From Casuarina equisetifolia (Eukaryota > Streptophyta > Magnoliopsida > Fagales > Casuarinaceae), in the NCBI GenBank assembly GCA_028551475.1, contig CM052355.1, forward strand, positions 18,435,543 to 18,499,542: 64,000 bases of DNA. The letters run 5' to 3'. Position 1 is the first letter of the stretch; each line of letters starts with the position of its first letter. Positions 48,679-62,700 of the stretch are shown here, one piece after another. The translations under genes were made by a program, and so were the position numbers. A model generated the notes under the pieces. That model was not told the origin of the DNA, ran no database searches, and saw only the letters and a program-made list of their open reading frames with translations.

Positions 48679-50734
48679 ATGGTATAGTCCAGTCAAGCTC
48701 AAGTATTGTAGAGATATTGTTCCACAAATCAACTTTGGTATTTTTCACTCAATCCTGTTGAGTGTTTGACAAAACACTACTAAGATTATCCTTTGAATGA
48801 ATGTGATAGGAGGGAGGACTGATTGCAATGCAATTGTGTTAATATTATGTGATTGCATCTCTCCTCTGTCTCTCTTTTGTGGTTTCCACGTTTCTTTCAC
48901 ATCGACGAGGCAAATCCCAGGTGATCCGGTAGAAGCTGACTTTGTTGGAAGGTTCTTTTGTCTGATGAAATTGCCACTGGGGATTGCATTCACAGGAAAT
49001 GGTACGTACAAATAACAATCATGCAAACTCTAACAATCATACAAGAAACAGACTAAGTCTACTATACATGCAAATTATCGTAATATTGATAAACAAAAAG
49101 AAAGATGAGGTCGATGACGATGACAGCCACTGTTGTAACAAGGATAGGATCTTGGACTTGATTGAATGTATCCAAACAAAGGGTTTGAACCTGAGAATTG
49201 GGTGGCAAGGGTTGACCAAATGGAAGTGCACCTAATGCCTTATTAGACAATGAAGTTGGTAAACTATGGTCAACAGGCATGGCGTTAACAATCTTAGCTA
49301 TAACATTCTGTCACCCTGCTCTTATATAACAAACCCAAATTGGTAAACCAGCAGGCTAGGGACTCCCTCAGCCTCAAGTTGCGTGTAGCAGTGGGTATGT
49401 CTGAACCCTCGTGATCATATCTGCACTTATCCACACCAACTCCCCGCATTTCTTAATGGCAACGTTATTTGCGTCCTTACACTTGCTCTTATTAACTTTC
49501 TGCCTCTCTTTCGGGTGCTAGGCACTTGGAACCAGTGAATACTAGTAAATAATTATCAGTACCTACTCTTAACGAATATATAGTTTGTACTCCACGTTTA
49601 GCAACATGACAATAATGCAGTTGCATGACGAATAACGGAATTCGCCAGTTGTGATTTCATGGAAGTCAATTTGTTTCGTTGTGAGTCAATAAAAGAAGTC
49701 ACCAGTTGATGCATGAGTGATTTTTGAACCCAAAAAAACGAAGAGAAGTGTTCAAAATTTGAGGCTTCTTTGTTAATGCATGACCTAAACCGAAAGTATC
49801 TCAACCTTAGGTTAGGCAAAGTACATTTAAACCGACACGAGTTCAAACTTGGATTGCCAAAAAAACGTTATGTCTTGGACGCCAATGCTCAATTGTGTGT
49901 CTATTTCACCAGACATATCTGAAGTTAGCTGGGCAATCCTTAAGCTCTACCAGATACATGGGTTTCAATGGTTTATTGAGTAGAGATGAGATGTGCTTGG
50001 CTCTCCAATTCTGCTTAGGAGTAAAGAGGAATCATGAGGTGCTAGAAGCATATGGTAAGTTCGTTTTAGTTTTATCTCCTGCGATTTTGGTAGCCAGAAT
50101 AGCTTTGAACATAAAGTGCCGGAAACTGTTCCCAGATCCATCGACGACTATCTCCGGATCAACTTTAGTGCCCACGTTTCTCGAAATTTTGCCATTGGTT
50201 TCTGAAAGTCAACTTGTAGCTACCGGTAATAGCTCGTATTTCTATTGTGAAGAGCATACCTCATGCTATTATTATATGTTAATTTCTCATAGAAATTTCC
50301 ATTAAAAAAGAAAGAAAGAAAATCACAATCCGATTTAAGACCTTCAAGATTAATCAATTTGTTCTTATATGGCTTGTTTGAACATGCAAATACCAAACTA
50401 TTGTAATTCCTCTCTGTTCCACAAGCCAACACTTTGATCCCCATTGTAAGCCGAGCAACTCCTCTCCAATGATTTTCAAACAAGTTGCTCATAAATGTCT
50501 AAAGAAGTCACAAAAAAGAGCCCTAACACATGAAAAAAGGGCCCATCCTATAATCGTCACAGATTCAATTCGACTCATTTTCGCTCCTTCAGAATCGCGT
50601 CCTTTTCCTGTGAACGTTACTTGCACGTGATGCTCCTCACTCTTATGGACAAGTAATTGCCGTTGGCGGATTATAGATGATTGTGCAAGGGAAACAAGGA
50701 TCTGGCTGCACACAATATGAATATGAAAGCTTTC
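48679..50734. other. Convergent intergenic region, no gene seen
   Basis: Between the RING stop and the PGAP1 stop. The frame at 49895-50305 (136 codons, +) and a minus frame at 49062-49280 were read; neither has a domain. The parts nearest the two genes are probably 3' UTRs. Confidence 0.5.
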
Positions 50735-53700
50735 TCAATGTCGGTGCGAATGCTTTCGGCTCCCTAAATAGGCCTCTCCCTTCTCCCTGTTCCTTCTTTG
50801 TACAATCCTCAAAGCAAAGGAAATCATTCCAATAGTGGCCATTGCATAAAACACTCTGTCGGGAGCCAAGGCCAAGCCACAGAGATAAGAATAATATCCA
50901 GCAACCAGATAGACCAAGTCAAGTCTCACTTCCCAGCTTGGAATGCCAGGGAAAGAGAGAGAGAAGGAACTGAACTCAGGCTTTGAATTGCAGATACCAT
51001 GAAGGATGACACCAGTGCAAAGGGCTGAATCCAGGAACCATGGAAGGCTCTCACCCATCCCTATTCTCTGCAACCACAATGAATGCCTCGTCAAAGCCAG
51101 CCAGTTTGGGTCAAAATGATAAACAGTTCGCTTCAGTAGCTCAGAACTAAATCCCACCCTAGTAGGTAAATGGTTTTACGTCAAAGCACCCATTCTACAA
51201 CCACATCGGCCATACGCACTATGAAAAGAAAAATAGACGAGATATACCACGTCTCTAATACCAATATCGAGTTGTGTCTTATTAAATAAGAGTAGGAAAG
51301 ACACTACCGCACACATATCAAAGCAAACCCAGTGCATGCAGGACGATGGCAAACAAAAAGAGATTGATGGTCAGTCAAAACCAAAAGGCAAACATTGACA
51401 AGACTTCTGGTGACAGCTCTTGTACTTAGGTGGGCCCTCACAACTGTGTAGACATGGATTTACGTTATTCTTAGCATTAAGAACTGTGATTTATATTGTT
51501 CTTCAAATGATGCAGGAAACTAGAATGCGTTTAAAGCAGTCATTGTAGTTGCAAGTATCCAAATATATATACAGGTAAGCGCACAATCAAGACAAGGAAA
51601 TCAATATCTGTCATACCTGCGACCAAGCCACAAGTGAAGGAACAAACATAAGAGTTGCAACAAGATGCAAAATCAACATGCCATGCCGATGATGGAACAT
51701 CTCTAACTGTGTGTCAGCAAAACTTTTTGAAGACTCCAGGCTATTAGAAGTGTTCTCTTCCAAAGGCAATCTCTGCTCACATCTTCCGTCAAATTTGTAT
51801 GTAAATTGCTGGCATCCATCATTCCCATTATTCTTAGTGTCAGATAATTCTTTTCTCCATGAATGGCTGCGAAAGGAAGCTGTCAAAAAACTGGTACAAA
51901 AAGATGAAGCGGCACTTAGAATCAACACAGTCAACATAATGAATCTACATGAAGATTTCAACATATCTTTCATCATACCCCACGTTTGAGTAAGGAGTGG
52001 AGTAAACTCAATGAAAGAATGTTTCACATGTTAAAATGCAGCTTTAGACTGCATTCTGTTCATAATTACAATTCAGGTAATTAGCAAATAGACAAAAACG
52101 GAGTGCATGGAACAATTAGTAGATGGTCGATGCTGCTACATATCTTCCCTATGGAGTATTAATTAGGATAAGAAGAAAAAAATAATAGTGTAAAGGGACT
52201 AGGAATAAAATAAGCCCCCTTCTAGTCACTTGGTCGACATTGCTGTCAAAAAGCATTCTATGAAATGTTTAGGGGTGGAAAATACACCAGTCTACCCACC
52301 CATCCTAAGCAAGTGGACCTGAAATGATAGGTTGCAACAGGTGTTGACACAAAATTGGCAATATTTATACTGATAAAAAGTCAGACCAGAATTTCGCTAA
52401 CCACTACTCAGTGGTTAGCCACACAGTCAGATGTAATGGCAATTTAGCAGAATGCTACAAGATCTTGCACACACACACAATCACCCACCATACCAAGGCA
52501 TCACTCAAGGTTGGTATCAAAAGGCTTCTTTTGATACCAGTGGGTTTGAAAAGAGAGAGTGAAAAACTGCCCAATCAGGTCAATATCCACCCCTAGGGTG
52601 ATTTTTCCTCATTTGCAATGCCATTGCACAAAATACCAAATTGACCAGTAAAAGTATTCAAAAATTACTAACTCTACCAGAATAGATCGAATGACCATGC
52701 ACTAACACTTTATTTGCATCTAGCAGTGTAGGTAGCATCCACCCAACCTGCGTGTTCTATTCTTTCTTTTAGTCCACAGAAATAGGAAGTATGAATTTTT
52801 TGCATTTTGCGAGCTTTTGGATCTTTTTTTTTACTCTTTGAGGTTGTTTTCATTGGAGGTACTAAGTTCCATATACCCTCTGCACCAGGGACTAACACAT
52901 CTCATCACATCATAACTTTCACCTATACTGAAGTAAAACCAAAGGAACAAGTTTTGCTGTCACATTGCCAGTATCTTGACATCATTCTTAAAGTTCAAGG
53001 CCAGTATCCTGTAGACAGAGATTATTGACATCCAAGCTAGCTTTTTTCTCTTTTTTTGGTAATTCTAAAGACGGTTTATAGCAATTGTCCTTCCTAGCTG
53101 CTGTAGGAATTTACTCATCTGGGAACAAACACCATTCATTATCAGTCAAAGAAACATATTTCACTACGCCTTTACCAAAGTATATTAGTTTTAAAAAGAA
53201 AAGAAAAGAAAAAAAAAAAAAAAAAACGTAACAATGAGCATCTTATAGCACAAGGTTCAGCAGATCCGCAAATAAATACTCTGAAGATTTATTTGTATCA
53301 TTCATGCAAGAACCAAAAGAACAACCAAGAATCAACGAACATACCCGCTCAGCATAGTGTGACAGCACAGAGCATGAGACAGGAGCAGTACAAATAACCC
53401 TAGCGCTGGATGAATTAAGCATGCCAACATAATTGCAACTAGTGCCGTAGCAAGCAAGGAATTGACTCTTAGAAACCTTACCACCTGCTTCATGATTGGA
53501 TTACATGAAAAATAATAAGTCAACAAGTCGATATTGTTAAAGAAAATTTAAGGAAATGAAAGCTGGGTAGGAAAACCTTCTCTGCCACTGAAATGCCTTT
53601 TTTATTTTATTTATTTATTTATTTTATGCTTTTCCCACTTATTCCGGCAGGCCAGTAGAAATGAAAATAGCCTAAAAGTAAAAATGAATTCTAGACCTCT

Positions 53701-56700
53701 AGTAGATATCAAAGTCTACTGTCTTTACCTTTAATGACGAAAAACTGGAGGACAGCTTTATAAACCAGGGAACAAACAAGAAGCAAGCTTTTCCTTCCCA
53801 AGCATGCCACCTGCAAAACATTAGTTAACGCAACTTTGCATATTATAGGTATGCTTTGCATCCAGACGAATGACTAGTAGACAGGTAAACAAGAGACAAT
53901 ATCAAACTGTTTGAAAAGTATTTATATTTCATTATAGATTGCCATGATTAAAACAGGCAACAGATTAGGATGTAGATTGAATGAGAGAATCACTTAGGAT
54001 TAGAAGAAAAAAGTAGTATTCAGCACTTATTCAAAATAAATGCTTTTATCTAATAAACCATGACTTCAATCACCATGTAGAGAAAACTTGTTGCAATCAT
54101 TGAACGAATTTCCAAAAATGTTAAAGATGTTTTCTTTTTTCCCTTGTTATTTTGGTGTGTAGGGGTTGCTTTCTATGAAAGTCATAAAAAAGATATCTAC
54201 AACATAAAGTGACAGACACTCCATATCCTGCCGCACAATATGTAACATGATTGATCAATAGAGTATACTAACCTTGTCTTGATGAAAATATGTATGATGG
54301 CAGCCACATAGAAGACCAACTGGGTCACCAATATAAGAATGATAATGGACCCATTCGCAAATAAATAGCAAATAAATGAGACAAAGAAGAAGCTAGCAAA
54401 TGGTGGAGAGGGTTGAGACATCAAAAAGGACAGGAACAAGGACAAGAAGATTGGCATGATGGCAAAGAGAATAAACTGCAATGGCATTCTTAAATTGGAT
54501 TCCACGGCTGCTAGCATTGAAGGTACAGACAGCTCAAGATCCCAATCATGTGCTTGCCGCATCAGAGCAAAAAATATTACGGCAATGGAGAAACCAATTA
54601 TCTGCACGAATAGGTTTCATAACAAGATAACTATCACTAAGCATGAATCATAATAAACGACAACCTCTAATACAAAAAGTGAAGAAAAATCATATGAAAT
54701 CAGTAGTAAAATAAAATAAATCCCTCCTAAGATGCATAAGACATCTATCAAGGCAACAATAATGTGTAATAACTTCAAGCATCATACATAAGAAAACGAT
54801 AGTTGCTTCTCCCATTGGTATCACCTTAGTATGCAACATGCATCTCTGCGTTTTAGCAAGCATAACTTGAGGGATTAATGGACTTATGCAGAAACAAGAA
54901 TATGCAGCTAGGCAATATTTTGCCAGGGTTATGAATCTGGAGCAGTCCATAATGTTGAACAACTTTCAAAAAAATATCAGTAGCTTGCTGTTGAGCCTTT
55001 TTTTGGAAACAGTAATGTCAAGAAACCATAGAGAAATACATAGGTTTTTTCAACTAAGCCTAAGGTCGACTTGCTTTTAATTTGAAATTAAACATCCAAT
55101 TCATTCTCCAGTATCAAATGACGGAGCAATTGCTTGGACACACTCTCAAATATTCCTCCAAAGAAATTAACAGTCAGCCACATCCTAAGTTACATGTGTT
55201 TCCCAAGAAATACATACACAAACACTAGAACTGGAGATCCATAGTTTTCTTAAATCTGTGGAAAGTCTATATCCCACAGTCTGACTGCAAAGGGAAATAA
55301 ATTATGGTCACAAAATTGCAAATGAAGAAGAAGCATGGCTATTGCAAGTTCTTCCCAACAGTTTTTTCTGGACAACCTCAAGGATTCCATTTGGCTTGGT
55401 GAAGACATGTAGAAGGCAAATCATCCCTTGGTTTTCTACTCATAATTTCTTTCTCTGATAAGTTTTCAATCACAACTTAACTCGAGCCACAAAACTGATA
55501 CAATCTCAAAAAGCACAAATGTGATTGTGAATATGAGAAGCTGGAGGGATCAGACAAAGTATGATGTCTTGTGAAATAAGCATCAAAAAGCGAAAAATAC
55601 AGCCAAGGAAACATCATGCAGAAAAAAAAAAAAAAAATTCCACATCAACACCGTTGAAACTTATCACCTGTGGATTATATAAAAGCAAAAATCTGCTGGC
55701 AGCTGAAGTGACAGATACAGCAATGCTTGTTTTATAAGAACAATGTGGGTCCACCTGCAGTACAAAAGATGCAATCAAAATCTATGATTGTCAACAATGA
55801 AGGAAATTATGAAAAAAGAAGAAGAAAAGAAGAAAAGACTGTCCTCTATAACCATCAATGCAAATACCATACTTTTGCTAGCATTTCATGCCAATATCAA
55901 TTAAAGTTCCAAGAAAATCTTATTCAGGTGATCCCATACCAGTAAGAGAACAGCAGTTTTTTCAGAATCCCAAGTTGAACTCCAAATCGCTGTTGAAGAA
56001 TCAACAACAATTGTCTGACTGAACAAATTCGGAAATATATGAAGCCCAGATGTGTCATCCCACACCAGTGCTACAGGTGGGAAACAGCGCAGTTTACAAA
56101 GCCCTACAATATAGAGCAAACTCATAAGAGTTGTTGGTCCATATCCACCAAACAGTCAAACCCATTGAAAAGAGGAAGCACACTATATTATGAACAGATT
56201 AAGATCTAGGGCCACCGTCTCCAAAGAGGTGAAAATTAACATATATGCCAACTTTAGTCTTAAGTTTTACCCCAGTTAAAAAATTTCTAGGAATTTGTAA
56301 GCACAATGTATATAGGAGGCCTTCCTAAAAAGGGGAAATTAAACAGAGATTAGTTAAATGGATACTCACATGCAGCTCCCCCAAATACTTGTTTGGAAAT
56401 TAGAAAGACTATCCACCTTAGATTACCACCAACTTAAGCCTATAATGTCTTTTACTTGCAAAAGTTATTGTATGTTGATCACTACTTTTTTTTATTTCAC
56501 TTCTATTATCTTCATCTATTACATTCCAATTTAAGTGCAATATACCAAGTGCTCATGTGCACACGCAAATGGAATGATGAAATATAAGGTTCACAATACT
56601 CGTCAAGGTAACTCAAAGTACAAATTCTCAATCTTAGACAGATTATTTTTCCATGATATTGTTCATTATGGAAATGACATACAAACAATCATCTTAGAAA

Positions 56701-59700
56701 TGGCTCAGCTCTCAGAAGTATCTACCATTCAAATTAAATGCATCCCAACACACGCTGTAAAAGATACTTGGAAAAGCTTATTAAGAGATAATCACTGAAA
56801 ATGGGACAAAATAAACACGTGAATTTTCAGCAATCCATTGAAATTATCAAACTCAAAATTTGGTCACCTATGTCCTATAATTCCTAAGCAAACAAGCAGG
56901 ATAATCAAACTATCACAAGTAGAAAATATATAACTTTAAGATGACTGTTATGAAAAAGATATAATCCTTACTACTATTTTCTTCATTTCCAGCCTCTCCA
57001 TCTGGTAGCCCAGAATTTTTAATTCCACAGCCTGCAGTTTTCAACGACAAAGTAACAGGTAGAAGGCCCAAGCTAACAGCAAAAGATAGATTGAGTGCAA
57101 GAGGATGATCCTCCTTCACAAGCACGTCCTGGTTCACAATGAATTTATGAAACAGAGAAAGATCAGTAAGCTAAGCGAATTGGAACTAAATACAAAAAAG
57201 TGATAGATAATTTTCTGCGTACTCACACCTGGAAACATTTAAACTACTAGAGGAAGATAATAACCTTACGAGAGTAGATGGACTGAAGCATCAACGAGGA
57301 TGTTAATTCTATCTCCCCGTCCTTGGGATTAAAAAACTGCCCAACTGCCATGGATGCTGCTGGTGGAGGTCTGCCTGAAACAGTCTGAGAACCAGATTTC
57401 ACCAGAGGTTTACATTGCTTGTTTTAATCCGAACAACATCTCATGCATCACTGAGAACACTTTAAAGTACGATATCCAATAAAAATGGTAGCATGACTAC
57501 ACAAATTATCCGTAACAGCAATTTGCTGTCACAAAAATTTCAAGCTCTAGTTTAGTATTATAAAAGTATGTCATCCTCTCGACTTATTAAATTACTAACA
57601 TGTGGCAATTGCCATATTTCAGGGACAGAATTCAATTAGTTGCCAAAAACTGCGATTAAGATGTGTCAAGTCAACTGAGGACAAAAGAATTCCATAAGAG
57701 AGCTAAAACTGAAAGTAAGGCAAGAATAGACATCGTTAAAGTTCAAGGAGAAAAACAATCCCTTACAGCAAATATGCCAAACTACAGATCATACAGAGCC
57801 ACTTCTCATAACAAAAAAGCGGTGTATCAGTACAGATCCTATAATGGCCATACCCAGAATGATTGTTGAATTTAGGAGTTTCCGAGAAGACAAATTGAAG
57901 ATGGAAAATAAAATATAAAAATTTATGCATACCCATCATTTTCATATATGAAGGGGCATTTGGCTTTTTCCTCTTTCTTAAAAGGCAACTCTAACAGCCA
58001 CTTTGTATTAAAAGCGCATGCAATTAACAACATGAAAAGCAAAAGCATTACATGCGTTTCTGACATATGTTTGGGAGGTGGATCCTTGTGATGAACGCAA
58101 GTATCAAACAGAAACAAATAGGAGTGTTGATAACATCTCCAATGCAGATAAAATTAAGTACTAGAAAGCGAACAATGTTCATAAGAAAGAATGAAAGCCA
58201 ACAATACCGGACGAGGGGCAACTGAGATGGTCAGATATCTGAATCCACGCATATCTGTTGGTCCCAACCAGAATACAGCAGATGGAGGAGGTTGCTCAGT
58301 CTGACTGCCTGGTTCAATCTATTAAACATGCAGCAGGTTCAGAATTATGTCCATGCTGATCAAAATCACTTGATGATTCTATTACACCAACCAATCACTG
58401 ACAGCAGCAAAATGCTAAACCTTCCACTTAACAAAGTAACAGATGTTCACACAGCAAAGACACAAGATCCTCTTCAAGTTAGGAAGAAGCATATGGTATA
58501 GAAGCCAAGATTCTTACAACTGTCAGTTCTAGAATAATATCTTGAATATAACAGTTTGTACCTGTGCTGGGGCTGGTCCTGATGGAATAGGCACCATCTT
58601 TGAGGTCACCTCAAGAATCCTGCGACTCAAAGGTAAGTTTGAACTTGAGACTCCCTTTTCTGGCCAAAGATGAAGCCGAACCCCAGAACATGGAGCAAGG
58701 TTTGTCACGAATACAAAATGGTTTTTACCATTGGAGCTCTACACCACACAGATTGAACTATAAGCAACTTTTGGAGAGGAAATGCAGAAACATACCACAA
58801 AAATGAACATACAAAATGATCTTTAAATGCCACCACTATATAAGGTAATTGACTCAGCTTTTAAACTTTAGAACTTCAGTGGATTTCTTGAGGACTACTT
58901 GTTACTTCAACTCTTGAACCACTTAGCTTGAGCAGAGAAAAAAAATTGACCTCCCAAAGCTCAAAATTTATGCTCAAGGATAGAAACAAAATCACATCAA
59001 AGTTTTTCCTTTTTTTTTTTTGAAAAGAAAATCAGATGTCTACAAGCATGAATCACGAACAGGGGGACAACCAAAAATGAACTCAGAACCAAGTGCCTTA
59101 CCAATCAACTCTAGGGAAAAGACTAAACATAAAGAACTAAATTCTTTTCACAATTGCTTATAAATGCTGAGGAGAAGCTAACCAGTTTTTTTATGTCCAA
59201 CCATCGCCTCCGGCCATCCATTGCTAAAACAGTAACAGTGGTTGTCTCAATGTACAGATCCCTTTCAAGGCTATCATCACTCCAATGAATATTGCTGGGG
59301 CAAGCAGCTGAGGCATGCAGTAGGGATCCAAAACCCATAATATACAGGGGCCAGAAGATTTTGCTAAGATTTTTTATTTATCAAAGTAGTAAAAAAGACA
59401 GCAGGATATCATAAAATATAAAATCTCGTGATAATAGTGCATAATTCTGATTCTCTTATCATAAATTTGATGCTCATATCACATGCAAAGGTGCAAAGAC
59501 TCCATGACCTGAAACCTAAGTGTTTATGCATGGTTATAAGGCTCAAGAAGCACATTCTTGCATGGAAATACCATCCTATGGATACTAGCATGTCACATGT
59601 TCAATTATTCAAGTATGCCCATCCCAATTATCTGTTATTAAACAATGACTGGATACAAAGTCGTGTTGTCTTTAGATTGGTCAAGTATAGATACCACAAC

Positions 59701-62700
59701 AAAACAAATTTCATCTCACAATAAGGAAGCCTGAGATAATTGCTCTGAGTACCACAGGTCATACTACATAGCCTCATTATGAATCAAATTTCTCTATTAG
59801 GGACAGAAAACACTACCGGAATAAGAATATACTGAATGTCCAAAAGGGCCCTAGGCCTGCTACCCACTACGGTTGGCATACACAGAATCTCATGTGGCTA
59901 TTTGATAATAAGGTTCACTCAAAATGTAACAAACAAAAAAATATTTCCAATCAGAGTTTGATACCAACCATCCATAAGTAAAGTGCAAGACTGGATAACA
60001 AGGCCTTTTCTATTTCCTTACTTTTGTCCCCATGAAGGCAAAAGATTGAAAAAGAAACCAATAAGTTATATTAAACAAAATGATTTCGAAGTTTTCCTTA
60101 GCAGCAGCATAGCATGAATAAAAACGGTTAGAGAGAATGAAAAGTAACTTCTTGGAAGAAGTTTGTTTAAACCATTAACTTGTTACAGTGCAAACCAAGC
60201 TCTAACACCAATTGTTGGGGAAAGAACGTGAATTAAAGAGTAAACACACACATAAAATAATCACAAATGAAAACTTAAGATTTATATGGTTCAGGATAAA
60301 ACAACCACTACGTCCACAAAATAACAATTTATCACTCTATTTAAGAGTTTTCATACACAACCACCAGAGAATTTTCCCTCTTTTATAGCTCTCACACTTT
60401 GGTCACTGTGATGACTCATTAAATGACACAGTACACATGGATTTCCTAAACCTCATACTGATAAGCAACTTGAAGAAAATCCTAACAGAAAAATCACCAT
60501 TTTACCCTTATATCCTAATTTTGACTCCACATCTAACATATAGTACTGCTCTCCATGAAGAAAGAACAACAAAGCGAAAAGAAATTGACCTTTCTAGCTT
60601 ACTGAGAATAAAATTTATTCCTTTATATGTCATCACACAATAATGAACTAATATCATGAAATGCTCATGATTTTAAAGCTCAGAATTTATAACAAAATCA
60701 CTAATTTGGCATGAAGGTCAGTTCTATCGGCAAGTTTGCTTCAGAGTGAAAACAAGTAAGAACATACAGAACTTTAAGCCAATTGAAATAAGCACGTGTG
60801 GTTTTCTGACAGTAGAGAAAAAGATAAAAGTATAATACCGGGGACATGTTTCAGAGTTTCAGATGCTAATTGAAGTTGCAACTTCCAATCGAACCTGCTA
60901 GGTATGCCACTCCGGAGCATTCTTGTGAATACTGCAAGTCTCTTTTGAGTGTCAGGAAATGGTTGGCCTATTCTGGAGTCTATCAAACTCAGAAGAGTGT
61001 GTGAAACCTAGATGAGAACATAGACATCAGAAGCACTAAAAGCTGTGTTAAATTCAAGTTCAAGAACAGATTTGCACTTACTTGGACAACTAGTTGATTA
61101 CACCATAGGATGGCTTGATGTTCCATCGACAACCACACATTTTTCATGCCAGTACTACTGATCATAAAGCCATTGGTGGGAGGCACAATACCATCAAGGG
61201 ATTCTAACTTTGTCCGTACCTGACCACAAACAGCAAAAGAGCCCATTTGACAAAGTTAATGAACATATAAAGCATTTATATAAGAAATGCAGGAACAAGA
61301 AAATTGAAGTGAATGAAAAAGAGTCAACTTGCATTGGCCATGTTACACAAATATAATTTAAAAAGAGCTCCACGCCTTATTAGTTCACCACATCCCACAT
61401 TGTCAATCATTGCTTCCACTTACCACTATTTTAGTTCTCCTTGTCAACTTGATAAATGAATTTTCTAGACATTATGTCAAGTATTTCAGACTGCACAGTC
61501 ATAAAAGCTGATAGATAAAAAGGACTGACACATTGGCAAAACATTAAACCAATCCTCATAAGATCTACATTTATAAACAGTTGGGTTCTAGGCCATACAA
61601 TGCATAAAGCAGCCTCTTAACTAGGCAAAATACATCTAGGTCATACAACCATTACGGATTATCCACCATACCACAGCTTAACATGCAAGATATATCTACC
61701 TGATAATCATGATAACCACCAGAAATGGAGACGATGACAACATGAGAGACTACAGGACCAGACTCATATTGTCCTGTGTGAGTGGTTTGGACCTCATATC
61801 CCCTTTTCCATTGCTGATTCACATGTGCATAGTAACGACCCAAGGAAGGCTGCAGTGCCAGAGGAGGTGATCTGAATAAAATATGTGACCCTATTAAACT
61901 TGGACCATGCAAAATATTTGTAAAACCAAAGCCATTTTGTCTACATTAAGAGGACAAGGAAAAAGAGGTCATAGAAGCCATATGACTCACTGATGCGGGC
62001 TTGAAAGTGTAAGAACAGTTTCAACAGCTGATTTCCTCAAACGAGGATGGACAATAGCAGCTCTAGCAACAAAACCACCCATAGAGTGACCAACCAATAT
62101 AACACTTTTTGGCAAAGTCCCAGAGGCTGCAGCACCTTCTGTTGCACGAACATCATAAGATGCCTTATACTGATCCAAAATCTGCAACCATATGCACACA
62201 TTGCTATTGGATAAATTGAGAGACATAAACAGAAACAGAGCCTCCAAACTAAATCTATCTTGAAGCAATAAACACATGACTAAGGCAACTAACAAGTAGC
62301 CGCAGTTAAGGACAAGAATTGATAGAATTATTAAGTGGCCGTACGGTCCAATGTGCTTGACTTTTGACACCGATGAAAAGAAAAGACAAAGAAAAGAAGA
62401 GAGTACCCTGAAGCTATTGAAAAAAGGTTATGGTGGCCACTAAGAGTGCTTAGTTTTGTGATAAAATTTTATGCAATTAACTTATTCTGGAGTATTGTCA
62501 CAATTTTCCATCTTCTTCAGTTTCGACAAACACATGTTGTTAGTCCAGTTTCAAATTTTGATGCCATTTGCCTTGACTTTTAACAAGACTTTCCTGTTGT
62601 GCAGTGGTGAAAACATTTTAAACAAAAATTTGATCTACAATATCTTAAATTAGAAGGCAACAAAGATCCAGACCATTTAATCTCAGTTCATCCCAATTTC

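Noticed and set aside
49062..49280. Minus-strand frame starting MPVDHSLPTSLSNKALG
   Set aside because: Looks protein-like at first, then turns hydrophobic and low-complexity. It could be an exon scrap, but no neighbouring exons were found.
49895..50305. 136-codon plus-strand frame between the RING and PGAP1 genes
   Set aside because: Has an ATG but no recognised domain, no similarity I could name and no splice partners. Left unannotated.
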